Shown one piece after another: positions 7,064 to 16,326 of a stretch of DNA of 64,000 nt. The notes under the pieces were generated by a model that ran no database searches, was not told the DNA's origin, and worked only from the letters and a program-made list of their open reading frames with translations. The stretch spans positions 1,364,001-1,428,000 of the forward strand of contig OZ244977.1 in the NCBI GenBank assembly GCA_965222995.1, written 5' to 3'. This DNA comes from SB11 sp965222995 (lineage in GTDB: Bacteria; Bacteroidota; Bacteroidia; UBA8524). Made by a program: the position numbers and the translations under genes. How positions within the stretch are numbered: the stretch's first letter is position 1; every line of letters starts with the position of its first letter.

Positions 7064-9493
7064 ATGAAAAAACAGCTATTTACTCTATGCTTAATGCTGC
7101 TATCGTTTTGGGTAGTGGCACAACCACCTGTTCTTCCTATCGATTCCATTCAGTTTATGAATGCAGGTAGGTTATCTCAGGTAAAATTTAATGTTTCAGG
7201 ACAGGACAGTACTTTACCAGACTATATTCGCCCTGTTTTCAAAAATACCAGATACCAAGATACTGTTACCATTGAAGGTATAGTAACATTTGAACCCAGT
7301 TCTTATGCGTTGTCAACTTCACGTACACGTAAATCGGCATTCCTTCAAGTTACTGATGGACGTTCGTGGTGTGGTATCGAGGTAATGATGGATACTTCAC
7401 AAATATCCCCCACAATATCAAAGTCAGCATTTGAGGCAGCCAGTCAGTTTACACAGAATATGAAGCTGGGCAGAAAGGTCAGAGTAACAGGTCTTATTCG
7501 CCATTTCCAAAACAATAGCCAGCTATTGGTATTACCGGTTCCAACACAAGTTATCAGTATAGGAAATACTATCAAACCACAGGTTGTTAATTTAGAGGAT
7601 ATAATGAAGAACAACCAAGGTTCACAAGAGCCTCAATTTTCTACTGGCGAGCAGTGGGAAGGGGTTTATGTTGAAATTAAGAATGTAAGTGTTGCTAATT
7701 CATCATTAAACGGGCAAAGATGGACTTGGTCTGTACAAGATGCACAAGGTAACCAACTTAATATTAGAGACGTTTCAGGTTATTACAGAAACGATAATAA
7801 CGATGATGATAACAATACCCCGCGTAACTTTTCTCCTCCTGCCGTTGGTGGAAAGCTGGCATACATACGTGGTGTAATTACCGAAAGTGGAAACTTTGGC
7901 AGCAAACGCTATAATATAGCACCTTTATATCCTGATGATTTATCTCCACCAGCTGCCGAACCGCCTGTTGTTTCAGATATTAAAGTAAACCCTGTAATAA
8001 TTGACCCTACTACAGACCCGGTTATATCAGCAACAATCACTGATGATACAGCTGTAGCATCAGCCACATTATATTATGCTATAGGATATAGCAGTACCAA
8101 TTTTACACCTGTTGCAATGACTGCTTCAGGCTCAACTTATAGTGCATCAGTGTCTGCCCAAAATGCAGGAACAATAGTTAAGTATTACATTAGAGCAGTA
8201 GACAATGGAGGCAACTTTGTAGATGTACCTGATAGTTTGGCACTAAGCTCTGCTTATAAGGTAGTAAACGGTATTAACTCCGTTAAAGATATTCAGGAAA
8301 CACCATACAGTAACGGCGGTAGTTTATATGTTAACGATACCTTAAAAAACATTAATGTATCGGGAGTAATTGTTTCTACTAACGGTACAAACGATTTGGG
8401 TTTAATCACACTGCAATCAGGCAATACCCCGTGGGGAGGTATATTTATCCGTCCGACTATAGGAGATGGAACTTCAGAATTAAAACGTGGGGACTCTATT
8501 GTTATAACTGAGGCATTGGTTACTGAGCGTAGAAACCAAGGTAGCGACCCTTTTGGCAGATTAGTAAATAATTTTGGTACTACATTTTTAGAGAATGTGA
8601 AATTTACCAAAATAGGTTCATGTAGTGCTATGCCTATAATTACCAATCTTACTATAGACTCAATTCTTTCTTCAACATTTAACAAAGAACCTTATGAGTC
8701 ATCAATGATTGGTTTTACAAATGTAACTGTGGTTAGCCAAAACCCTGATGCCCCCAGTAACTTCGGTGAATTTTTAATAAATACAGACCCTAATGCTTCA
8801 ACAGGACTTCGCGGTGAGAACTTTTCAAGCGATTTAGGTTTTACTTTTAATACAGACTCAATTGCATTAAACGAGCAGTTGTCAGTCTTCCAAGGGCCAT
8901 TAGTATTTGCTTTCGGTAACTGGAAAGTATTTCCACGTAACAGAACAGACGTAGGTAAAGCGGGAGACCTAATAGCACCTCATATTACTAAACTTGGTGC
9001 TGATACAATTACTATTATAAAAGGACAAACATATAACGACCCGGGCGCAACTGCATGTGATGATGTTGATGGGGATATAAGCACCAATGTAGTTATTAAT
9101 ACTTCAAATGTAGATAATACTACTGCAGGAACTTACACAGTAATTATGAATGTGAATGATGCAGCAGGAAACCCTGCTGTACCGGTAACAAGAACTGTTA
9201 TCGTTCAAGACAATGTAGGTTTAGCAGAACTAGGAAAAACAATAAGCTTAGGACTATACCCTGTACCTACAGGCAGTAGCTTAACTGTTAATATTAACAG
9301 TAACTATAGTGATATTGCCACCATTAATATAATGGATATTACAGGTAAAGTTGTTTTAACCAAAGAGGTAAATTTTGAAGTAGGCAATAATGCCATTAAG
9401 GTTTCTACTTCACAACTTAAAAATGGTATCTATTTCTGCAACTTTGGCAATAAGTCTTTCAGTACGACACAAAAATTTGTTGTTATTAAATAG
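7064..9493 (+). CDS. Secreted multidomain protein with DUF5011-like and T9SS type A sorting domains
   Basis: Exported protein of 809 residues. Seen: a signal peptide ending VVAQ; two OB-fold-like regions (about 40-150 and 430-570) of the type found in secreted nucleic-acid- or carbohydrate-associated proteins (TVTIEGIVTF, GRKVRVTGLI, LKNINVSGVIVS); an Ig-like region between them; a DUF5011/HYR-type Ig domain near 645-720 (DPGATACDDVDGD, AGTYTVIMNVNDAAGN); and a C-terminal sorting domain (LYPVPTGSSLTV, NIMDITGKVV, LKNGIYFCNF). No catalytic residues could be assigned. It lies 26 bp after the preceding T9SS cargo and is followed by a strong terminator, so the two genes likely form one unit. Confidence 0.85.
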   Translation: MKKQLFTLCLMLLSFWVVAQPPVLPIDSIQFMNAGRLSQVKFNVSGQDSTLPDYIRPVFKNTRYQDTVTIEGIVTFEPSSYALSTSRTRKSAFLQVTDGRSWCGIEVMMDTSQISPTISKSAFEAASQFTQNMKLGRKVRVTGLIRHFQNNSQLLVLPVPTQVISIGNTIKPQVVNLEDIMKNNQGSQEPQFSTGEQWEGVYVEIKNVSVANSSLNGQRWTWSVQDAQGNQLNIRDVSGYYRNDNNDDDNNTPRNFSPPAVGGKLAYIRGVITESGNFGSKRYNIAPLYPDDLSPPAAEPPVVSDIKVNPVIIDPTTDPVISATITDDTAVASATLYYAIGYSSTNFTPVAMTASGSTYSASVSAQNAGTIVKYYIRAVDNGGNFVDVPDSLALSSAYKVVNGINSVKDIQETPYSNGGSLYVNDTLKNINVSGVIVSTNGTNDLGLITLQSGNTPWGGIFIRPTIGDGTSELKRGDSIVITEALVTERRNQGSDPFGRLVNNFGTTFLENVKFTKIGSCSAMPIITNLTIDSILSSTFNKEPYESSMIGFTNVTVVSQNPDAPSNFGEFLINTDPNASTGLRGENFSSDLGFTFNTDSIALNEQLSVFQGPLVFAFGNWKVFPRNRTDVGKAGDLIAPHITKLGADTITIIKGQTYNDPGATACDDVDGDISTNVVINTSNVDNTTAGTYTVIMNVNDAAGNPAVPVTRTVIVQDNVGLAELGKTISLGLYPVPTGSSLTVNINSNYSDIATINIMDITGKVVLTKEVNFEVGNNAIKVSTSQLKNGIYFCNFGNKSFSTTQKFVVIK

Positions 9494-9516
9494 TATTTCT
9501 TAACTCTTACAGAGCT

Positions 9517-9548
9517 AAAGCCGTCTTTAAACTAAAAGACGGCTTTTT
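9517..9548 (+). terminator. Rho-independent terminator
   Basis: An 11-bp stem (AAAGCCGTCTT pairing with AAGACGGCTTT) followed by a T run, 23 nt after the T9SS cargo gene. Confidence 0.9.
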
Positions 9549-9629
9549 TGTTTACTATTATGTACAATTAGCATCTAATTGCGTTATAATGTTATTATAG
9601 TACATACATTTTAAGGCTTAAATTGGAAT

Positions 9630-9637
9630 TATATTTG
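9630..9637 (+). promoter_or_regulatory. Candidate -7 box (TATATTTG) for clpC
   Basis: Exact match to the Bacteroidota -7 consensus TAnnTTTG, 44 nt upstream of the clpC ATG and downstream of the previous terminator. The -33 element is weak (TTTT). I see no CtsR-like or HrcA/CIRCE inverted repeat. Confidence 0.55.
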
Positions 9638-9681
9638 TATTTTAATATCCAAAATCTTTATACGAAAGGATACCGAAGAAA

Positions 9682-12219
9682 ATGGAAGCAAAATTTTCAC
9701 CCCGGGTTAAAGAAGTGATACAATATAGCAGGGAAGAGGCTATTCGCCTCGGACATGACTATATAGGTACTGAACACTTATTACTGGGAATTATTAGAGA
9801 GGGAGAGGGAAAGGCACTGCAAGCCTTACGACTGTTAGATGTTGACTTGATACGTTTAAAAAAATCTATTGAAGATAATATACGCGGAACAGCCAGTGGA
9901 ACCACAGCCAACCTTACCAACATACCCCTAACCAAACAGGCTGAAAAAGCACTTAAAATAACTTATTTAGAAGCAAAAATATTTAAGGCAGATGTTATAG
10001 GTACAGAACACCTTTTACTGTCGATTTTGCGTGATGAAGACAATGTGGCATCACAGGTATTAAGCCAATATGGCGTTACTTACGAAATTTTTAAAGCAGC
10101 GTTGGAAAATAATTTACCCGAAGTAAGGGATGAGTTCCCTGCTGATTCTCCGGAAGATTATTACAGAGAAGAGAAAAAGCAACAAGAAACTAAAAAAGCT
10201 GATGGTAAATCTAAAACACCTGTATTAGATAATTTCGGTAGAGACCTTACCCGTGCAGCCGAAGATGGCAAGCTAGACCCTATAGTAGGTCGTGAGAAAG
10301 AAATTGAGCGTGTATCACAGATACTTAGCCGCCGCAAGAAAAACAACCCTGTACTGATAGGTGAGCCCGGTGTGGGTAAAACAGCTATAGCCGAAGGTTT
10401 GGCTTTACGCATAGTACAACGCAAAGTGTCGCGTGTGTTATTCAATAAGCGCGTAGTTACTTTAGATTTAGCATCACTTGTAGCAGGAACCAAATACCGT
10501 GGGCAGTTTGAAGAGCGAATGAAGGCAGTGATGAATGAGCTGGAGAAATCTGCCGATGTTATTTTGTTTATTGATGAGATACACACCATAGTTGGGGCAG
10601 GGGGAGCATCAGGCTCACTTGATGCATCAAATATGTTTAAACCTGCATTGGCTAGAGGTGATGTGCAATGTATTGGAGCCACTACGTTGGATGAATATCG
10701 CCAGTATATTGAAAAAGACGGGGCATTGGAGCGCCGTTTCCAGTTGGTAATGATAGAACCTACCAACCCTGAAGAAACTATTGAGATATTAAACAATATC
10801 AAAGAGAAGTACGAAGACCACCATAATGTAAATTATACCGATGAAGCTATAGAAGCTTGTGTGCAGCTGAGTAATCGCTATATGAGCGACCGTTACTTGC
10901 CCGATAAGGCTATTGATATACTTGATGAAGCTGGGGCTAGAGTACACTTAAATAATATCCATGTACCTAAAGAGATTTTAGATTTAGAGAAAAAGATAGA
11001 AGATATTAAGCTTGAGAAAAACAGAGTAGTTAAAAGCCAGAAATACGAAGAAGCAGCTAAACTGCGTGATAAAGAAAAACAATTGCTAGACCAGCTTGAA
11101 GTAGAAAAAGCTAACTGGGAAGAGGAAACAAAATCGCAAAAGTTTACTGTGAGTGAAGAAGATGTGGCTGATGTTATTGCCATGATAACTGGTGTTCCTG
11201 CTAAACGAATAGCACAAAGCGAGGGGGCAAGGTTATTGAAAATGTCTAATGAACTTAAAGGAAGAGTTATTGGGCAAGACGGGGCAATAGAAAAACTGGC
11301 TAAAGCTATACAACGTACGCGCGCCGGATTGAAAGACCCTAACCGTCCAATCGGTTCGTTTGTTTTCTTAGGTCCTACAGGTGTGGGTAAAACAGAGCTT
11401 GCCAAAGCCCTTTCAAGCTACTTATTTGAGAGCGAAGAAGCACTTATTAGAATTGATATGAGTGAATACATGGAAAAATTTGCCGTATCAAGACTGGTAG
11501 GAGCCCCTCCGGGATATATAGGGTATGAAGAGGGTGGACAGTTGACCGAAAAAGTACGCCGCAAGCCATACAGTGTTATTTTATTGGATGAGATTGAGAA
11601 AGCACACCCTGATGTATTTAATATTTTATTACAAGTATTAGATGAAGGTTTCTTAACCGATAGCTTAGGACGTAAGGTAGATTTTAGAAACTCTATTATA
11701 TTAATGACTTCTAATATCGGCTCACGAGAGTTAAAAGACTTCGGACAAGGTGTTGGTTTTACCACGTCAGCCAAAGCGGGAAATATCGATGGGAATTCGA
11801 AATCGGTAATTGAAACAGCATTGAAACGCTTTTTCTCTCCTGAATTCTTAAACCGTATCGACGATGTTATTATCTTCAACCCACTACAAAAAGAATCTAT
11901 TATTGAGATTTTAGATTTAGCTGTGGCAAAACTGGAGAAACGCATTGAAAATGTAGGTTTCAAAATTAAACTTACGGCTAGCGCCAAAGATTTCTTGGCT
12001 GATAAAGGTTTTGATGCGGAATTTGGTGCAAGACCTTTGAATAGGACAATACAAAAATATTTAGAAGACCCTATTGCCGAAGAAATATTGAAACACGAGT
12101 TAAAAGAAGGTGATATAATTGAAGCAACTCACCTTAAAGACGCTGAGGAGTTAAAATTTACTATGGGTAAGAAAAAAGAAACCCGTAAGAAGAAAGATAC
12201 TCCAACAGAAGAAAAATAA
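9682..12219 (+). CDS. clpC: ATP-dependent Clp protease ATP-binding subunit ClpC
   Basis: Hexameric AAA+ unfoldase that feeds substrates to ClpP in the cytoplasm. Seen, in order: a double Clp-N repeat (1-145, with GTEHLLLGI and GTEHLLLSI); first AAA module with Walker A GEPGVGKT; a coiled middle domain containing a UVR motif (KYEEAAKLRDKEKQLLDQLE), the ClpC hallmark; second AAA module with GPTGVGKT and FLNRIDD; and a VGF tripeptide in GQGVGF, a candidate ClpP-docking loop. It has 845 residues, a normal length, and ends in a Lys/Glu-rich tail. It stands alone, with its own promoter box and a terminator. Confidence 0.96.
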   Translation: MEAKFSPRVKEVIQYSREEAIRLGHDYIGTEHLLLGIIREGEGKALQALRLLDVDLIRLKKSIEDNIRGTASGTTANLTNIPLTKQAEKALKITYLEAKIFKADVIGTEHLLLSILRDEDNVASQVLSQYGVTYEIFKAALENNLPEVRDEFPADSPEDYYREEKKQQETKKADGKSKTPVLDNFGRDLTRAAEDGKLDPIVGREKEIERVSQILSRRKKNNPVLIGEPGVGKTAIAEGLALRIVQRKVSRVLFNKRVVTLDLASLVAGTKYRGQFEERMKAVMNELEKSADVILFIDEIHTIVGAGGASGSLDASNMFKPALARGDVQCIGATTLDEYRQYIEKDGALERRFQLVMIEPTNPEETIEILNNIKEKYEDHHNVNYTDEAIEACVQLSNRYMSDRYLPDKAIDILDEAGARVHLNNIHVPKEILDLEKKIEDIKLEKNRVVKSQKYEEAAKLRDKEKQLLDQLEVEKANWEEETKSQKFTVSEEDVADVIAMITGVPAKRIAQSEGARLLKMSNELKGRVIGQDGAIEKLAKAIQRTRAGLKDPNRPIGSFVFLGPTGVGKTELAKALSSYLFESEEALIRIDMSEYMEKFAVSRLVGAPPGYIGYEEGGQLTEKVRRKPYSVILLDEIEKAHPDVFNILLQVLDEGFLTDSLGRKVDFRNSIILMTSNIGSRELKDFGQGVGFTTSAKAGNIDGNSKSVIETALKRFFSPEFLNRIDDVIIFNPLQKESIIEILDLAVAKLEKRIENVGFKIKLTASAKDFLADKGFDAEFGARPLNRTIQKYLEDPIAEEILKHELKEGDIIEATHLKDAEELKFTMGKKKETRKKKDTPTEEK

Positions 12220-12240
12220 GAACACATATTTTAAACTATA

Positions 12241-12267
12241 AAAGGCGGAAATTTTTCCGCCTTTTTT
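12241..12267 (+). terminator. Rho-independent terminator after clpC
   Basis: An 11-bp stem (AAAGGCGGAAA / TTTCCGCCTTT) with a T run, 21 nt after the clpC stop. Confidence 0.9.
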
Positions 12268-12299
12268 GTTTGGTACTAAAAATGTATAATATACTTATT

Positions 12300-13283
12300 A
12301 TGAAGAAGGTAGTACTATTATTAGTTAGCTGTATTATAGCAGGGCAAATAATGGCTCAAAATAATAAGGCTTTAAAACTTCGCAGTTTGTCTGTGGGGTA
12401 TGAAGACCATTTTGATAACGCCACAACAAGAAATGAAGGAAAGCTTTTTGAACTACCCGATACTAATAGCAAAGTGGTTTGGCAGCATAAACATCAGTTT
12501 CAAACTAATATTACCCCTTTGAAGAAAGCAGAAAATCAAGGTTTTAAGTGGTACCAAGTATCTGCTTATGATACTATTATAGGTTTTATTCGTGAGCAAG
12601 ACTTTGTGAAGTATAAATTTTATGGTAAAAACTATACCTATTATTATGTATTTAACGACCCCAGACCAAAAGATAAAAACTACCCGTATTATAGGGTAAT
12701 AAAGAAAAAATACTGGCCCAAAAATCAAGTACTTACTGAAGAACAAAAGCAGCAAAAGTTAACGGATACTTTTGAGCTAGGAATGAAAATAAATTATCTA
12801 AGGGTTACTAGTGACTACTATAAAGTAGCATTGCCTAATGTTGACCATATATTGAATTTTGAGTTTTTTAGGGCATCTTGTCCCGGTACCAACATTGAGC
12901 AACTTGTTGTTGATTGTGGAGATTCCTTAACAACTTTAACCAGTTCGTATGCCACAGGAGAAGCTGGTTGGAGCGAGAGTATAACTCCATATATCCCTAT
13001 AAAGTTTGGAGGTGGAAAAGTACTATTAGTAGCTAATGGTAATGTTAAAAATATTTTTGATACCTATAAAGCTAAATTAAACACCTTCGATTATCCTAAA
13101 GATATCGGTGTACCCATAGAACAACTTGTGGTTGTAGTTAAAGAAAACTACGAACCTATTGAAGCCGATAGGCAAGATGCAGAGAGCTACAAGGACCCTG
13201 AAACCAAAAGAACATTATATGTGGAAGAGTACTATAGGTGGAAAGATAATAAGCTTGTGCTGGTTAAGACAATAAAGAAATAA
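12300..13283 (+). CDS. Secreted hypothetical protein, SH3-like N-terminus
   Basis: Exported protein of 327 residues. I chose the ATG at 12300 because it begins a typical signal peptide (MKKVVLLLVSC...MAQ); upstream in-frame starts add a non-hydrophobic tail. Residues about 40-95 resemble a bacterial SH3 module (GKLFELPDTNS, FKWYQVSAYD, IGFIREQDF). The rest is beta-rich and unrecognised. Its last 20 bases overlap the end of the convergent nucleoside phosphorylase gene. Function unknown. Confidence 0.7.
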   Translation: MKKVVLLLVSCIIAGQIMAQNNKALKLRSLSVGYEDHFDNATTRNEGKLFELPDTNSKVVWQHKHQFQTNITPLKKAENQGFKWYQVSAYDTIIGFIREQDFVKYKFYGKNYTYYYVFNDPRPKDKNYPYYRVIKKKYWPKNQVLTEEQKQQKLTDTFELGMKINYLRVTSDYYKVALPNVDHILNFEFFRASCPGTNIEQLVVDCGDSLTTLTSSYATGEAGWSESITPYIPIKFGGGKVLLVANGNVKNIFDTYKAKLNTFDYPKDIGVPIEQLVVVVKENYEPIEADRQDAESYKDPETKRTLYVEEYYRWKDNKLVLVKTIKK

Positions 13284-14118
13284 CCTTCTTAATCATTCTT
13301 TCTACTGTTTCATCAGGCTTAGAGGAGAACTCATTAGTAACTCTATTGGCTAAAATAGCATTTACTGATAATGCTTTGTGCCCTAACAAACTAGACATCC
13401 CATAAATACCTGCTGTTTCCATTTCCATATTGGTAATGTTTAAACCTACATATTTGGTGGGAGTTAGTTTATCAAAAATCGGGTTTAGTTTGCTATCAAC
13501 TCTAATGCTTCTGTTTTGTGGTGCATAAAACCCTGGGCAGGTTAGTGTTATTCCTTTCAGAAACCCGCTTTCATCATCAAGAATGAGGCTCCTTTTTGAA
13601 GTATAAAAATGACTAATATCCCATAATTTATTTACTTGATTATCAATAGTTTGATGTAGTTCTTTAATACCTTCAAAGCTGTAAAAATTCATTAGGTTAT
13701 CTAAACCTATAGCATACTCAGAAATAAGTAAACTATCTACTTTTACAGTTTGCTGTAAGCTGCCCGAAGTACCTAAACGAATGATGTTTAATGCAGTATG
13801 GTTAGACTTTAAAGCTCTTGTCATAAAATCTATATTTACTAAAGCATCCAATTCATTTAAAACAATATCAATGTTATCTGTACCTATTCCTGTACTAATT
13901 ACCGAAAGGCGTTTAGTACCAATAGTCCCTGTATGTGTTACAAATTCTCTGTGGCTTTTCTTTAGCTCAATTTTATCAAAGTATTTTGAGATTTTTTCTA
14001 CACGCTCTGGGTCGCCTACGAGCAATACATTTGTTGCTATATCTTCAGGTAAAAGGTGCAAATGGTATATAGAACCATCAGGGTTTAGTATAAGTTCTGA
14101 GTTGCTGAGATTAATCAT
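13264..14118 (-). CDS. Nucleoside phosphorylase, uridine phosphorylase-like
   Basis: Cytoplasmic enzyme of the PNP/UDP family that splits a nucleoside with phosphate in nucleoside salvage. Seen: phosphate-binding GDPERV near residue 36, HTGTIGTKRLSVISTGIGTDN, RLGTSGSLQ, and the nucleoside-binding NMEMETAGIYG near 230. It has 284 residues, consistent with the family. Uridine is the most likely substrate by overall resemblance, but purine activity cannot be excluded from sequence alone. It is convergent with the preceding gene (20-bp overlap) and divergent from the stress-protein gene, with only 62 bp between the two starts. Confidence 0.88.
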   Translation of the reverse strand: MINLSNSELILNPDGSIYHLHLLPEDIATNVLLVGDPERVEKISKYFDKIELKKSHREFVTHTGTIGTKRLSVISTGIGTDNIDIVLNELDALVNIDFMTRALKSNHTALNIIRLGTSGSLQQTVKVDSLLISEYAIGLDNLMNFYSFEGIKELHQTIDNQVNKLWDISHFYTSKRSLILDDESGFLKGITLTCPGFYAPQNRSIRVDSKLNPIFDKLTPTKYVGLNITNMEMETAGIYGMSSLLGHKALSVNAILANRVTNEFSSKPDETVERMIKKVISLLS

Positions 14119-14141
14119 GTTTTATCCTGCTGCAAAATCAC

Positions 14142-14149
14142 TATTTTTG
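14142..14149 (+). promoter_or_regulatory. Candidate -7 box (TATTTTTG) for the universal stress protein
   Basis: Exact TAnnTTTG match 31 nt before the ATG of the stress-protein gene. On the other strand the same short region also carries TGATTTTG, a one-mismatch box for the divergent phosphorylase. Confidence 0.45.
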
Positions 14150-14180
14150 CCCACAAATTCTAAAGAATAAAAACAACATT

Positions 14181-15077
14181 ATGAATCCTAAATCAAGCGG
14201 AAATATTATTCTCGTACCTACAGACTTCTCTGACGTTGCAAATAACGCTGTAGACCATGCTGTAGCAATTGCAAAAAAATACGGTAATGAAATATTACTG
14301 GCACATATTGTTGAAGCAAGTTTCTTAAGCTCTATCATTGGCGGAAAAAATAACATTAAAGGTGGAATTGTAGGGCAAATGCTTCAGGATAAGCTAAATG
14401 TATTATGTAACTCAATAAAAGAAAAGCATGGTGTAGAAGCAAAAGGAGTTATAAAAGAAGGACGTATTTATAAGACAATACTAGAGATTGCCCATGATGA
14501 AGAGCTGGATAGTATTGTTATGGGGACTAATGGTGCTGAAGGCTTAGAACAAATTATGGGTAGTAACTCATCTCGTGTAATAGCGCAGTCTCCTGTACCT
14601 GTAGTAGTTGTTAAAGAAAAGCAAGTAGGAGAGCAGGGATATAAAGATATTGTATTCCCTATAGATTTAACTGTAGAAAGTAAACAAAAAACATGGTGGG
14701 CTATACATTTAGCACAAAAATTCGACTCTACTATTCATATTATAGCAGAGCAAGAGCAAGATGATTTCTTAAGAAACAAGGTAATATCTAACCTTAGGTC
14801 TATAGAAGAAGTTTTTGATAAGAATAATGTAAAACACACCTCTAAGATATTAGACGATGAAAAATATCCTGAGAAATTTTATAAAGACACCTTACAATAT
14901 GCAGAAGAAATAAATGCAGATTTAATTATGGTAATGACCCAGCAAGAAAAAGGTTTTAGTGAGTTTTTAGTAGGGTCTTATGCACAGCAAATTGTGAACC
15001 ATCACTCAAGTGTTCCGGTTATGTGTATAGTACCACGCAATACAGGGCTTAAACCTGTAGGTTGGTCAATGTCTTAA
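14181..15077 (+). CDS. Universal stress protein, two UspA domains
   Basis: Cytoplasmic stress-associated protein with two tandem UspA folds (about 6-148 and 155-292). Domain 1 carries the nucleotide-binding-like MGTNGAEGLEQIMGSNSS, with one residue fewer between the second and third glycines than the usual G-2X-G-9X-G(S/T). Domain 2 has lost the first glycines (MTQQEKGFSEFLVGS), so it probably does not bind ATP in the classic way. It is monocistronic, followed by a terminator. Confidence 0.9.
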   Translation: MNPKSSGNIILVPTDFSDVANNAVDHAVAIAKKYGNEILLAHIVEASFLSSIIGGKNNIKGGIVGQMLQDKLNVLCNSIKEKHGVEAKGVIKEGRIYKTILEIAHDEELDSIVMGTNGAEGLEQIMGSNSSRVIAQSPVPVVVVKEKQVGEQGYKDIVFPIDLTVESKQKTWWAIHLAQKFDSTIHIIAEQEQDDFLRNKVISNLRSIEEVFDKNNVKHTSKILDDEKYPEKFYKDTLQYAEEINADLIMVMTQQEKGFSEFLVGSYAQQIVNHHSSVPVMCIVPRNTGLKPVGWSMS

Positions 15078-15098
15078 TTTTAGAAGAAAATAACATTT

Positions 15099-15127
15099 AA
15101 AAGCACGGCAGTAGTCGTGCTTTTTTT
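15099..15127 (+). terminator. Rho-independent terminator
   Basis: Stem AAAAGCACG / CGTGCTTTT with a 7-T run, 22 nt after the stress-protein gene. The T run reaches the end of the convergent hydrolase gene. Confidence 0.85.
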
Positions 15128-16271
15128 AATTTACACCATCGCTCATGTGTAGCCACCTTAAAATATCTTTTGGCAAACCATTTTTACGTTCTTTTTCACG
15201 GGTATGCCCCAGGCGAACTATAATCATATTCTTTTGTGGACGTACAAATATGTATTGCCCCTGAATACCTCTGGCATAAAAAACAGGCTCTTCATTATAT
15301 TCCAAATACCACCAATGGTAGCCGTATTGGTGCCCGCCTTCCATGTCCAAAGTGGGCGAAGTTGCTTCTAGCACATAGTCTACAGGCACAATTTGTTTCC
15401 CGTTCCATCTGCCACTATCCAAATATAGTTTGCCTAGTCGGGCAAAATCTCTGGCGTTGCTATAAAAGCAACAGTAAGAGCGTTCGCTATTGGTTTCATC
15501 GTCGGTAGTCCACAAAGCAGAATATTCAGAACCTATAGGTTGCCAAAGTTTTTCAGTGGCATACTCAGCAAGCTTTTTTTGAGTTACGCTTTCAACAATA
15601 AAACCCAGCAGTAAGGTATTGCCTCCTAAGTAATTAAAAACCTTTCCGGGTTCGTCTGTAGGCTTGTATTCTTTTACTAATTCGGGAATATTAGCACCAT
15701 AATATGCTTTTGCCATCATACCGAAAGGGTTGCCGTAACTTTCATCAAAGTTGATTCCCGAACTCATGGTAAGTAAATGCTGTATTGTGATTTTGTCGCC
15801 AATAACTGATTTATATTCAGGTATATAAGTAACAGCTGGTTCATTTACGCTTTTTATCAATCCGTCTTGTATAGCGCAACCTATAAGCACACCCACAATG
15901 CTTTTTGCCATTGAAAATGAGTTGGTATGCGATTTCTCAGAATAGTCATTCCAATAGCTTTCGTGTAGAATTTGATTGTCTTTAATTACCAAATAAGCTA
16001 CACTTTTAAGCTGTTTATGATAGTCAATATCGTCTTGCGAAAGTGGTGTTTTATTATAATTTGGGTGCAGCTGCCAAGGTTGTAGTGTACCTGCAATTAC
16101 TTCACTGTTTTTAAAAAACTTATAATCGTCAATAGTAGGACCTGTAAGACCTTTTAAGTAAGTGAGCGATAAACCTCTAAACAAATGTGTGTTCCCTGTG
16201 ATATACAAGGCTGCAACAGCCAATAAAATAACTATTACCACCCATTTTAAAACCTTAAAAAGTCTTTTCAT
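15126..16271 (-). CDS. Beta-lactamase-fold serine hydrolase, membrane-anchored
   Basis: Serine hydrolase of the class C beta-lactamase/penicillin-binding-protein superfamily. Seen: one N-terminal membrane segment (about 9-25), nucleophile motif S120-M-A-K123, a downstream tyrosine motif in FNYLGGN, and a C-terminal RLGHTRE segment in the position of the K/HxG motif. It has 381 residues. The substrate could be a peptide, an ester or a cell-wall fragment; sequence alone does not decide, and resistance to beta-lactams should not be assumed. A second member of the fold lies at 38494-39783 with a different surface anchor. Confidence 0.87.
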   Translation of the reverse strand: MKRLFKVLKWVVIVILLAVAALYITGNTHLFRGLSLTYLKGLTGPTIDDYKFFKNSEVIAGTLQPWQLHPNYNKTPLSQDDIDYHKQLKSVAYLVIKDNQILHESYWNDYSEKSHTNSFSMAKSIVGVLIGCAIQDGLIKSVNEPAVTYIPEYKSVIGDKITIQHLLTMSSGINFDESYGNPFGMMAKAYYGANIPELVKEYKPTDEPGKVFNYLGGNTLLLGFIVESVTQKKLAEYATEKLWQPIGSEYSALWTTDDETNSERSYCCFYSNARDFARLGKLYLDSGRWNGKQIVPVDYVLEATSPTLDMEGGHQYGYHWWYLEYNEEPVFYARGIQGQYIFVRPQKNMIIVRLGHTREKERKNGLPKDILRWLHMSDGVN

Positions 16272-16326
16272 ACTTGCCTTGTTTATTGCAAGTAAAGAAT
16301 TTTAGTTTTATTTATTTGTGAAAACA

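Noticed and set aside
10161..11987. Three long open frames (213, 170 and 189 codons) antisense to clpC
   Set aside because: They mirror the codon pattern of the conserved ClpC AAA domains and have no recognisable product, start context or promoter.
15126..16271. An antibiotic-resistance beta-lactamase
   Set aside because: The fold and SxxK motif are shared by many esterases and peptidases; nothing in the sequence shows beta-lactam hydrolysis.
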